A stretch of 32,333 nt of DNA. Origin: Curtobacterium sp. A7_M15. Lineage in GTDB: Bacteria; Actinomycetota; Actinomycetes; Actinomycetales; Microbacteriaceae. Location of the stretch: assembly GCF_030705415.1 (NCBI RefSeq), contig NZ_JAUZED010000035.1, positions 1-32,333 of the forward strand, read 5' to 3'. Numbering within the stretch: the stretch's first letter is position 1; each line of letters begins with the position of its first letter. The translations under genes were made by a program, and so were the position numbers. Below the pieces are notes generated by a model. The model made no database searches. It saw only the letters and a list, made by a program, of their open reading frames with translations, and was not told the DNA's origin. Positions 23,475 through 31,415 of the stretch are shown here, one piece after another.

Positions 23475-24332
23475 ATGGGCATCCGCATCGATCCGACCCT
23501 CGAGTTCGTCTGGCGCGACCCGAGCACCGTCCAGCTCGGGGTCGACCCTCCGCGTGCCGTGGTACCGGTCCCGAGCACGGCCGAGGAACGGTTCCTGTGC
23601 GCGCTCCGCCGTGAGACCGGCCGCGACGCACTCTCCGGGATCGCCACGGCGAGCGGGTGCGCACCGGGCGACGCCGCACGCGTCCTCGGTGACGCCTCGC
23701 CCGCGGTCGTCGACGTGCTGCCCGAACCACTCGCCCGCGTCGAGGTGCACGGAACCGGCACCCTGTCGGACGCGATCGCCGAGCTGCTGTCGGGCGAGGG
23801 CGTCACCGTCGCGCGCACGACGGCACCGCGCGGCGGACCGGTGACCGTCCCCGACGCGGATCCGCAGCTCGCCGTGGTGGTGGCAGACCACGTCGTCGAC
23901 CCGGCCGTCCGCGCGTCGTGGACCCGGCGGGGCGCCCCGCACCTGCCGGTGGTCGTCGGCGACGGACGCGTGCGCCTCGGGCCGTTCGTCGTCCCGGGTG
24001 CCGGCCCGTGCCTCCAGTGCGTCGAGTACGCGCACGTCGACGACGACCCGTGCTGGCCGGCCATCGCTGCGCAGGTGTGGGGCCGCCCCGCGGCACCGCT
24101 CTCCCCCTACCGGATCGCGGCGATCGCCGCGGCGGTCACCCGCATGCTCCTCGAACGCCTGCCGTCCCGGACACAGCACCCCGACCCGGAGCAAGTGGTG
24201 TTCGAGCGCGACGACCTGTCGGTCAGTCGGCTCCCGGTGACGTTCCATCCGCGCTGCTCGTGCCGAGCGCTGCCAGGAACCGACTCGCCACCCGGGCTCC
24301 CCCACGCGTGGAACCCTGTCGCGACCACGTGA
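23475..24332 (+). CDS. ThiF/cyclodehydratase-like zinc-binding protein (Rv3196-like)
   Basis: A 285-aa protein of the E1-like/TOMM leader-binding type. A glycine-rich turn GTGTLSD (93-99) starts a Rossmann-like half. The tetra-cysteine zinc site typical of the family is present as C179-L-Q-C182 (GPCLQC) and C261-S-C263 (HPRCSC). No ATP-using YcaO partner, precursor peptide or sulfur carrier is encoded nearby, so a ribosomal-peptide role is doubtful; a housekeeping role beside the Zincin_2 protease is more likely. The ATG lacks a well-placed ribosome-binding site (GGGGG is only 1 nt away). The last 110 bp, including the C261/C263 codons, overlap the end of the opposing helicase gene. Confidence 0.85.
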   Translation: MGIRIDPTLEFVWRDPSTVQLGVDPPRAVVPVPSTAEERFLCALRRETGRDALSGIATASGCAPGDAARVLGDASPAVVDVLPEPLARVEVHGTGTLSDAIAELLSGEGVTVARTTAPRGGPVTVPDADPQLAVVVADHVVDPAVRASWTRRGAPHLPVVVGDGRVRLGPFVVPGAGPCLQCVEYAHVDDDPCWPAIAAQVWGRPAAPLSPYRIAAIAAAVTRMLLERLPSRTQHPDPEQVVFERDDLSVSRLPVTFHPRCSCRALPGTDSPPGLPHAWNPVATT

Positions 24333-25974
24333 CCGTCACCGAGCGACGGGCACGGGTCAGTCCGACGTAGAAGAGCCGCCGTTCCTCGTCGATCTCGGCG
24401 TCGGTGGTGGCGTACGAGATCGGGAGCAGTCCCTCGGCCGCGCCGATCACCAGGACGTGCGGCCACTCCAGGCCCTTCGACGAGTGCAACGTGGCGAGCG
24501 TCACGGCGTCGAGCTCGGGCTCGTGGTGCGTCGCGGCGCGGTCCACCAGGTCCTGGGTGAACTGCTGCATCGTCGTGCCGGCCGGAGCATCCTCCGCGAG
24601 GCCCATGATCGCCTGGAGTGCCTCCCACTGCTCCCGGACCGCCCCCGCGCCCTCGGGTGGCGTGGGGGTCCAGCCGCTCACCTGCAGCACGAGGCCGACC
24701 CGTCGGGTGAGCTCGTCGTCGGTCTGCCGGACGGCCTCGCCGCGCATGTGGTGCACCGCGAGCTTCACCTCGGGGCGGTCGAAGAAGCGTGTGCCGCCCT
24801 GGACCCGGTACGGGATGCCCGCGCGGCCGAGTGCCGACTCGACCGCGGCCGCCTGGGCGCCGAGGCGGTAGAGCACGGCGACGTCGCCGAAGGACGCGCC
24901 CGAGGCCGGGTCCGCCACCAGGGACGCGATCGTGCGCGCGACCGTCTGTGCTTCCTCGCCGTCGTGATCGCAGGCCAGGACCTCGGGCCGGGGGCCGGGC
25001 TCGGTGCGCTGTGCGACGAGGTCGAGCGCACCCGGTTGCCCGCGCATGAGTGCGTTCGCCGCGTGCACCACCTCGCGCGTGGAGCGGTAGTTCCGCTCGA
25101 GCCGCACCACGGAACCGCGGGGGAACTCCGAGCCGAAGCCGAGCAGGTACCGGCTCGACGCCCCGGCGAACGAGTAGATCGTCTGGCTGGCGTCACCGAC
25201 GACGCAGACGTCGTCGCGTCCGCCGAGCCACGCGCGCAACAGGTCGTGCTGCACGGGCGAGACGTCCTGGTACTCGTCGACGACGAAGAAGCGGTACTGC
25301 TGTCGGACGTACGACGCCACGCGGGGTTCGGATTCCACCATGCCGAGCGTCGCGAGCAGGACGTCCTCGAAGTCGAGCTGCCGCCGGTCGTCCTTGAGTT
25401 GCTCGTACGCGCGCATGAGGTCGAGGACCCGACGCGGAGCGGTGTCGCGGGGCATGACCCGTTCGGCCGCCGCGGCCTCGTACTCCTCGTACGAGAGCAT
25501 CTGGACCTTCCGCCACTCGACCTCGCCGGCCAGGTCGCGGAGCGTCGGGGTGTCCACCCGCAGGCCGATGCTGTCCGCTGCGTGCGCGATCATCCGACCC
25601 TTGGACTCGACGATCTTCGGCGCGTGACCGCCCACCGTGTCCGGCCAGAAGTAGCTGAGCTGTGCCATCGCCGCGGCGTGGAAGGTGCGAGCCTGCACCG
25701 TGCCCGCACCGAGGGACCGCAGCCGCGACCGCAGTTCGCCGGCCGCCCGGGTGGTGAAGGTCAGGGCGAGCACGTGGTTCGGCGCGTAGGTGCCGGTGGC
25801 GACGCCGTACGCGATGCGGTGCGTGATCGCTCTGGTCTTCCCCGTGCCGGCGCCGGCGAGGACGGCCACGGGGCCGAGCAGGGTGCGGGCGACGGTGCGC
25901 TGTTCGGAATCGAGGGCCGCGAGGAGCTCGTCCGGCGACGGCGGTCGGAAGGGCTCGGTAGCAGCACTGCTCAC
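24223..25974 (-). CDS. UvrD2-like superfamily 1 DNA helicase, short form
   Basis: A 583-aa 3'-5' helicase. Motif I GAGTGKT (41-47), Ia TFTTRAAGEL (72-81), II VDEYQD (232-237), III GDASQTIYSFAGA (260-272), IV RNYRS (294-298), V TLHSSKGLEW (495-504) and VI EERRLFYVGLTRA (530-542) are all intact, so ATP-driven unwinding is expected. It ends about 40 residues after motif VI with ASRFLAAL and a short tail. Mycobacterial UvrD2 (about 700 aa) continues with a tetracysteine motif and HRDC domain, both absent here. GTG at 25974 overlaps the Nudix gene stop (GTGA, 4 nt). Its 3' end overlaps the convergent ThiF-like gene by 110 bp. Confidence 0.92.
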   Translation of the reverse strand: MSSAATEPFRPPSPDELLAALDSEQRTVARTLLGPVAVLAGAGTGKTRAITHRIAYGVATGTYAPNHVLALTFTTRAAGELRSRLRSLGAGTVQARTFHAAAMAQLSYFWPDTVGGHAPKIVESKGRMIAHAADSIGLRVDTPTLRDLAGEVEWRKVQMLSYEEYEAAAAERVMPRDTAPRRVLDLMRAYEQLKDDRRQLDFEDVLLATLGMVESEPRVASYVRQQYRFFVVDEYQDVSPVQHDLLRAWLGGRDDVCVVGDASQTIYSFAGASSRYLLGFGSEFPRGSVVRLERNYRSTREVVHAANALMRGQPGALDLVAQRTEPGPRPEVLACDHDGEEAQTVARTIASLVADPASGASFGDVAVLYRLGAQAAAVESALGRAGIPYRVQGGTRFFDRPEVKLAVHHMRGEAVRQTDDELTRRVGLVLQVSGWTPTPPEGAGAVREQWEALQAIMGLAEDAPAGTTMQQFTQDLVDRAATHHEPELDAVTLATLHSSKGLEWPHVLVIGAAEGLLPISYATTDAEIDEERRLFYVGLTRARRSVTVTWSRQGSTRGGARVASRFLAALGTSSADGTSPGAD

Positions 25975-26906
25975 GGCAGGTCCAGCGGCCCGCCGTACCA
26001 CTCCTCGATGATGGCGCGGGCGATCGACGTCTTCCCGGGCAGCAGGAGGGTGTCGCCCGCCCGCTCGCGGATCTCCTCGCGCGAGAACCAGCGGACGTCG
26101 AGGATCTCCACCCCGTCCGGCCGGGCCGTCGTCGGGTCCCCGTCCACCGCCCGGGCGCGGAACCCGAGCATGAGCGACGCGGGGAACGGCCACGGCTGCG
26201 AGCCGAGGTACTCGGGTTCCTCCACGCGGACGCCGGACTCCTCCCAGACCTCGCGCCGGACGGCGTCCTCGAGCGACTCACCGGGCTCGACGAAGCCCGC
26301 GAGCAGCGAGTACCGGTTCGCGTCCCATGCCGCGTTCGACCCGAGCAGGATCCGGTCGTCGGCGTCGGTGACCCCGACGATGATGGCCGCGTCGGTGCGC
26401 GGGAAGTGCTCGTGTCCCTCGGGGTCGCGGCGCACCCAGCCGCCGGTGACGACGTCGGTTGCGGAACCGGTGCGGGGCGAGAAGCCGTGCACGGCGTGCC
26501 AGTTCGCCATCGCCACGGCCTCGACCGCGAGGCCCTGGTCGCGCGGCGACAGCTCCGTGCCGAACATCCGCAGGCTCTCCCACGCGTCGTCGGCCGGTTC
26601 GATCCGCGCGGCGGCCTCGGCGTCGAGGAACGCGGCGACGAACCGGGTGCCGGCGGGCGCGTCCGGGGCGTCGGACACGGCGCGACCGAGGTACAGGGTC
26701 ACCGCGTCGTCCGGCACGGCGTCGGCGGAGACGAAGCGGAGCGTGCCGTCGGCGTTCCGCAGCATCTCGGAGCCGCGGACGGGCAGGTACCGGGTCGACG
26801 GGTCGTCCCGCAGCACCCGGTCGAGGTCGTCCGTCGTGCGGAACTCCGCGTCGCGGTCGAGGTCGTTGCGGGAGAGGGGCAGCCTCGCGGCGAACTCGAC
26901 GGTCAC
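25971..26906 (-). CDS. NudC-like Nudix hydrolase lacking zinc-ribbon cysteines
   Basis: A 311-aa protein. The Nudix box is intact (204-226: G-x5-E-x7-REV-x-EE-x-GV), and the NudC signature SQPWPFPAS (236-244) follows at the usual distance, indicating an NAD(H) pyrophosphatase and possible NAD-RNA decapping enzyme. The zinc ribbon between N-terminal and Nudix domains is degraded: the region HGFSPRTGS (140-148) through GWVRRDPEGHEHFPR (156-170) keeps its framework but has no Cys, and the whole protein has none. GTG at 26906 is preferred because GAGGAG lies 9 nt upstream and the length then fits NudC; the frame is open to 27092. It is first in an operon with the UvrD2-like helicase. Confidence 0.88.
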   Translation of the reverse strand: MTVEFAARLPLSRNDLDRDAEFRTTDDLDRVLRDDPSTRYLPVRGSEMLRNADGTLRFVSADAVPDDAVTLYLGRAVSDAPDAPAGTRFVAAFLDAEAAARIEPADDAWESLRMFGTELSPRDQGLAVEAVAMANWHAVHGFSPRTGSATDVVTGGWVRRDPEGHEHFPRTDAAIIVGVTDADDRILLGSNAAWDANRYSLLAGFVEPGESLEDAVRREVWEESGVRVEEPEYLGSQPWPFPASLMLGFRARAVDGDPTTARPDGVEILDVRWFSREEIRERAGDTLLLPGKTSIARAIIEEWYGGPLDLP

Positions 26907-27002
26907 GGCAGGGGGCTCCTCGGGTCGGATCGGGTCGGCGGGTGCGGGAGCCCGGGCTGCCGCGGGCCAGCGTGGCGCACGCTCGACCACCGGCTGCGGA
27001 CC

Positions 27003-27008
27003 TACCCT
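27003..27008 (+). promoter_or_regulatory. Candidate leaderless -10 (TACCCT) for the phosphotransferase-like gene
   Basis: TACCCT is followed by seven nt and then ATG at 27016. GAGGGG between them is too close to the ATG to serve as a Shine-Dalgarno, which favours the leaderless reading. Confidence 0.45.
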
Positions 27009-27015
27009 GAGGGGC

Positions 27016-28014
27016 ATGGCGGGATCCCAGTTCACTCTAGCCGCGTTGGCGACCACGGCCGTCTCAGGCCTCGTCGTCACGGGCACGCGCACGCTCGGCT
27101 CGGCCGCGTCCGGGGACTACGAGTCGGCCGTCCTCCGCGACGCCGACGGCGCCTGGTCCGCGATCCGCCGCCCCCGCAACCAGCGGGCCGAGGCCCGACA
27201 GTCCGCCGACCTCGTCGCGATCCGGGCGCTGAGCGCCGGCATCCGCACGCGCCTCCCGTTCGGCGTCGCCGAGTACCGCGGGCAGGCGCCGATCGGCTCG
27301 ACCCGCGCCATCGTCACCTCCTACCTGCCCGGCGCGCACCCGACCCTGCGTGACCTCGTCGAGCGGCCGGACCTCGGGACGAGCGTCGGTCGCGCGATCG
27401 CCGCGATCCACCAGCTGCCCACGAGCTTCGTCACCGATGCAGGCCTGCCGTCCCTCACCCCGTTCGAGGTGCTCCGCTCCGCCGTCTCCGTGATGGACCG
27501 CGCGGTCGCCACGAAGCTCGTCCCCGCGGCGCTGAAGGAGCGGTGGGAGGGCGCGGCGCGCGACCAGCAGCTCTGGCAGTTCACGCCCACCGTCGTGCAC
27601 GGTTCGCTCGGCACGGAGACGATCCTGGTCTCCGGCGACGACGTGTCCGGTGTCATCGACTGGGGCGAGCTGCGGCTCGGCGACCCGGCGAAGGACCTCG
27701 CGTGGGTGCTCGCCGGCCGCGCGGACGCGTTCGACACCGTCCTCAGCGCCTACGAAGCGAACGGCGGCGGTCGCGACCGCCAGCTCGCGCAGCGCGCGCG
27801 GGTGCACCACGAGCTCGAGACGGCGCAGTGGCTGCTGCACGGCGTGCAGGTGAAGAGCACCGAGGTGGTCGACGACGCGGTCGCGATGATGCACCGGCTG
27901 GTCGACGCCGTCCAGACGCCGAGTGCGGCACCGCTGCAGTCGGTCTCGCCGGAGACGATGGAGATCGGCGAGGTCGAGCAGCTGCTGTCGTCGACGGAGT
28001 GCCGGCACGGCTGA
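27016..28014 (+). CDS. Aminoglycoside/macrolide phosphotransferase-like (APH fold) protein, probably inactive kinase
   Basis: A 332-aa protein with the APH-fold C-lobe. The catalytic-loop sequence is VVHGSLGTETILV (193-205), where active members have HGDLxxxN: the catalytic Asp is S197 and the following Asn is absent. The metal-binding D215 in VIDWGELRLGDPAKDLAW (213-230) is kept. The N-lobe contains ESAVLRDADGAWSAIRRP (36-53), whose usual nucleotide-contacting Lys position is not obvious. Despite common database names, it should not be taken as a resistance gene. It lies between the NudC/UvrD2 and AdnAB genes on the opposite strand. The frame is open upstream to 24457 only as antisense shadow. 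Confidence 0.85.
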   Translation: MAGSQFTLAALATTAVSGLVVTGTRTLGSAASGDYESAVLRDADGAWSAIRRPRNQRAEARQSADLVAIRALSAGIRTRLPFGVAEYRGQAPIGSTRAIVTSYLPGAHPTLRDLVERPDLGTSVGRAIAAIHQLPTSFVTDAGLPSLTPFEVLRSAVSVMDRAVATKLVPAALKERWEGAARDQQLWQFTPTVVHGSLGTETILVSGDDVSGVIDWGELRLGDPAKDLAWVLAGRADAFDTVLSAYEANGGGRDRQLAQRARVHHELETAQWLLHGVQVKSTEVVDDAVAMMHRLVDAVQTPSAAPLQSVSPETMEIGEVEQLLSSTECRHG

Positions 28015-28142
28015 CGAGCGTCGGCCCTGGAGGCGCGGCTCGGCCCCGCCCCGTCACGGCCGTTCCTGAGCGGGTCACGTCCTGTCGCGAGCCGCGTCCC
28101 GTTGCGGGTCACGTGCCGTCACCGGTCCGTCGCGGCCCGGGG
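28015..28142. repeat. Convergent gap with a 17-nt imperfect direct repeat
   Basis: Between the phosphotransferase-like gene and adnB, GCGGGTCACGTCCTGTC (28070-28086) recurs at 28104-28120 with two differences. CCTGGAGGCGCGG (28027-28039) resembles the GGAGGC hairpin cores elsewhere. No strong terminator hairpin was found. Confidence 0.45.
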
Positions 28143-31100
28143 TCAGCCGATCGCGTCCCGCCAGGCGCGCTCGAGTCCGGCACGGTCGAGGAGTTCGCGC
28201 GGCCGGACCTCGAGGTCGTCGGCGACGAAGTAGAACACCGCGTCGACCTCGTCGATCGGACGCCCGGTGAACTCCGCGTAGGCGACCCGGTACAGCGCGA
28301 GCTGCAACTGCCGCTTCGCCAGGTCGTCGTCACCCGACGGGGCCTTGCCGGTCTTCCAGTCGACAACCTCGGCCCGGCCGTCGATCTCGTACACCGCGTC
28401 GAGCTTGCAGACGACGCTGTGGCCGAGGAACGGGATGTGGATCTCCCGCTCGACCTCGATCGGTGTCAGCTGTGCCCACCGCGACCGGGGGAAGGTCGCC
28501 TGGAAGTCGGCCAGGCGACGGGCGTCGTCGTCCGTGACCGCGACGTCGGCCGAGGCATCGACCACGTCGTCCGGATCGAGGTCGAGCTCGTCCGGCCACG
28601 CGTCGAGCGTCTCGAGCGAGCCGCCGCTGCGAGCACGCTGCTCGACCCACTGGTGGAAGAGCGTCCCGAGGCGGGTCGCACGGTACGGCCGCTCCGGCAT
28701 CGGTCGGCGCAGCCGCTCGGCGACGGCGTCCGGTTCGGCGAGGTAGTCCTTGAAGCCGGACGCCGGGACACGGTGCGGCACGACCACCCGGTGCCGGGCC
28801 GACCGGTTCGCGGCGCGCTCGGCGAGCAACAGGTCGATGTCGGCACTGAACCGACCCGCTGCGCCCGGGTTCGCGTTCCGCACACGGTCGGCGGCGGCCA
28901 CCACCCGGGCGGCGCGCTGGCCGAACGGCACGTGCGGCCAGGACTGTGACGCACCGGCGTCACCGAGGGGGTTCTCCTCGTGTTCGGTCGCCTCGGGGAC
29001 GGCGGCGGCGTCCACCACGCCGGCGTCGACGAGGTCCCGCAGGTACCGACTCGGCTCGGTCGGCCGGACCCCACCTGCCCAGAACGAGCCGGAGACGAGC
29101 AGGTCGTGCTTCGCCCGGGTGAGCGCGACGTACGTGAGGCGGCGCTCTTCGTCCTCGTTGCGGGCCTTCACCTGTTCCTTGTAGGCGTCGATCGCGAGCG
29201 TGACGTCCTTCTGGGTGTCGTGCCCGCGCCAGTCCAGCCGTGGCAGCTCGTCGGCGTCGCCGCGGAACTCGTACGGCAGCCGACCGAAGCCGATCCACCC
29301 GGACGAGCCCTCTTGCGGGCGGGCGGGGAGCGCGCCCTCGACCAGTCGGGGAACCGCGACCGCGTCCCACTCGAGGCCCTTCGACCCGTGGATCGTCAGG
29401 ATCTGCACCGTGCCGGCCTCGGGCTCCTCTGAGCGGGGACCCATGTCGTCTCGACGGGCAGCGGCGTCGATCCAGCCGAGGAACGCACCGAGGTCGGCCC
29501 GGTCGTCCGTCGTCACGAAGCCCGCGAGCTCGTCGATGAAGGCGTCGAGGAACGCCCCGCTCCCCTGCTCGTGGGCGGCGACCTCGATGTCGAGTCGCAT
29601 CTCCTGCACGACGAGCGTCACGAAGTCGACGAGGTCGCCGCTCGCCCGGGACCGGAGTGCCTGCAGCTGGCGGCCGAGTTCGCGCATCCGGCCGCGTCCG
29701 GTATCGCTGATGTCGGCGAGCGCGCCGTGCTCGTCGGGCGCGGTGGCGACGAAGTCGAGCGCGTCGACGATCGAGCCGTGCTCCCCAGCGGCGACGGACG
29801 CACGGAACGCGGCGGTGACCTCGTCGTCGAGTCGCTGCTGGGTGTGGTCGCGGCCGAACAGCCAGCGTGCCAGGGCGTGCAGGGCGGCGATGTCCGCGGC
29901 GCCGATCCGCCACCGGGCTCCGGCGAGCAGTCGGATGAGGTCGTTGCCCGCGGCGGGGTCGTGCAGCACGCGGAGGCACGCGACGAGGTCGACGATCTCC
30001 GGGCGCTGCAGCAGCCCGCCGGTACCGAGCACGTGGAACGGCACACGACGGTCGCCGAGGGCGGCGGTGAACGCAGCGAGGTCCTTCCGCGAGCGCAGCA
30101 GGAGGGCCATCGAGCCCTTCGGATCGGCGGCGCGGCGGGCGGCGAACCAGTCCGCCACGGCGGCGGCCTCGTCCGGGAGGGTCTCCGGGAACACGGCGTG
30201 GACCGTCCCGGCGTCCGCCCCGGGTCGGGGGACGAGGCGCTCGACGTCGACTTCGGACGCCTCGGACAGGGGCGCGACGACGGCGTTGGCGCCGGCGAGG
30301 ACGTCGACCGGGTTCCGCCAGCTCGTGGAGAGCGCGAAGGTGACCGGGCGGGTGGCGTCGGCCCCGTCGTCATCCGGCCCGCCGAAGTCCCGCGGGAAGC
30401 GGGCGAGGTTGGCGGCGCTCGCCCCGCGGAACCCGTAGATCGACTGGTGCGGGTCGCCCACCGCCATCACGGGGTGCCCGCGGAACAGCCGCGCGAGGAA
30501 CCGCGTCTGCACCACCGAGGTGTCCTGGTACTCGTCGAGGAGCACCACGCCGTAGCGCTGGCGCAGGTCGGTGACGACGCGCGGTGCCGACTCGGCCGCC
30601 GCGAGGGCGAGGGCGATCTGGTCGGAGAACTCGACGAACCCGCGGTCGACCTTCTGCCGGCGGAACTCCTCCACCAGGTCGACGAGGGGTTCGAGTGCGC
30701 CGATCGCGGCGACGGCGTCGGTGATCGCCTTGTACGCGCCGCCTCGGGCGTTCCCCGGCAGCTGGAGCAGTTCGGCGAACTCGATGGCGAACCGACGCAG
30801 CCGCTCGGGCTCGACGAGGTGCTCGGACACCGCGCCGGCGAGCGACACGACCGCCGCGGTCACGGTGTCGACGTCGCGGTCGAGCCCGGCCAGCCGGTCG
30901 TCCCGTGCCGCGACGACCACCCGGCGCGCGAGCTGCCAGGCGGAAGGCTCGGTGAGCACCTGGGACTCACCGTCGCGTCCGACGAGCAGTGCGTTCTCGC
31001 GGAAGACGGAGTTGGCGAACGCGTTGTAGGTGGACACCGTCGGTGCTTCGAACGCGTCACCGGCCTCGAGCAGTCCGACGTCCTCGAGCGCGCGGATGCG

Positions 31101-31415
31101 GTCGTTGATGCGGACCGACAGCTCACCGGCGGCCTTGCGGGTGAAGGTCAGCCCGAGGATGCCGTCGGGGCGGACCATCCCGTTCGCGAGCAGCCAGACG
31201 ACCCGCGATGCCATCGTCTCGGTCTTCCCGCTGCCCGCTCCCGCGACGACGAGTGCCGGGGCGAGCGGTGACTCGATGACGGCGCGCTGCTGCGGCGTGG
31301 GCCGCGGGCGACCGAGCGCATCGGCGATCGCGTCGGCGCCGTGCCGGGGCGGATCGACGCGGTGCGGGTCGACCGCGACGGCGTCGTCCGGTCCGAGCAG
31401 CTGTTCCTCGTTCAC
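28143..31415 (-). CDS. adnB: AdnB-type helicase-nuclease (UvrD-like motor plus RecB-like nuclease)
   Basis: A 1090-aa subunit of the actinobacterial AdnAB double-strand-break resection motor. The N-terminal SF1 helicase shows Walker A GAGSGKT (59-65), TFTRKAAGE (90-98), DEYQD (294-298), GDPHQSIYGFRGA (320-332), TSWRNP (364-369), TIHGSKGLEW (674-683) and EERRLTYVALTRAKH (756-770). The C-terminal nuclease has H921 in LGTLFHQWVE, D1006 in KLDAVYE, D1019 and K1021 in VVDWKTGK, and the QLALY helix, so both activities should be intact. It would resect DNA ends for recombination. The GTG start overlaps the AdnA stop (GTGA, 4 nt), so both subunits are made together. The size matches mycobacterial AdnB (about 1100 aa). 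The larger open frame to 32132 is a shadow of adnA. Confidence 0.93.
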   Translation of the reverse strand: MNEEQLLGPDDAVAVDPHRVDPPRHGADAIADALGRPRPTPQQRAVIESPLAPALVVAGAGSGKTETMASRVVWLLANGMVRPDGILGLTFTRKAAGELSVRINDRIRALEDVGLLEAGDAFEAPTVSTYNAFANSVFRENALLVGRDGESQVLTEPSAWQLARRVVVAARDDRLAGLDRDVDTVTAAVVSLAGAVSEHLVEPERLRRFAIEFAELLQLPGNARGGAYKAITDAVAAIGALEPLVDLVEEFRRQKVDRGFVEFSDQIALALAAAESAPRVVTDLRQRYGVVLLDEYQDTSVVQTRFLARLFRGHPVMAVGDPHQSIYGFRGASAANLARFPRDFGGPDDDGADATRPVTFALSTSWRNPVDVLAGANAVVAPLSEASEVDVERLVPRPGADAGTVHAVFPETLPDEAAAVADWFAARRAADPKGSMALLLRSRKDLAAFTAALGDRRVPFHVLGTGGLLQRPEIVDLVACLRVLHDPAAGNDLIRLLAGARWRIGAADIAALHALARWLFGRDHTQQRLDDEVTAAFRASVAAGEHGSIVDALDFVATAPDEHGALADISDTGRGRMRELGRQLQALRSRASGDLVDFVTLVVQEMRLDIEVAAHEQGSGAFLDAFIDELAGFVTTDDRADLGAFLGWIDAAARRDDMGPRSEEPEAGTVQILTIHGSKGLEWDAVAVPRLVEGALPARPQEGSSGWIGFGRLPYEFRGDADELPRLDWRGHDTQKDVTLAIDAYKEQVKARNEDEERRLTYVALTRAKHDLLVSGSFWAGGVRPTEPSRYLRDLVDAGVVDAAAVPEATEHEENPLGDAGASQSWPHVPFGQRAARVVAAADRVRNANPGAAGRFSADIDLLLAERAANRSARHRVVVPHRVPASGFKDYLAEPDAVAERLRRPMPERPYRATRLGTLFHQWVEQRARSGGSLETLDAWPDELDLDPDDVVDASADVAVTDDDARRLADFQATFPRSRWAQLTPIEVEREIHIPFLGHSVVCKLDAVYEIDGRAEVVDWKTGKAPSGDDDLAKRQLQLALYRVAYAEFTGRPIDEVDAVFYFVADDLEVRPRELLDRAGLERAWRDAIG

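Noticed and set aside
24457-27015. Long plus-strand extension in front of the APH-like gene
   Set aside because: Antisense to the helicase and Nudix genes; the ATG at 27016 has its own -10, so only 27016-28014 is kept.
27016-28014. Antibiotic resistance gene (macrolide/aminoglycoside phosphotransferase)
   Set aside because: The catalytic Asp of the HGD motif is Ser and the context is housekeeping, so resistance is not supported.
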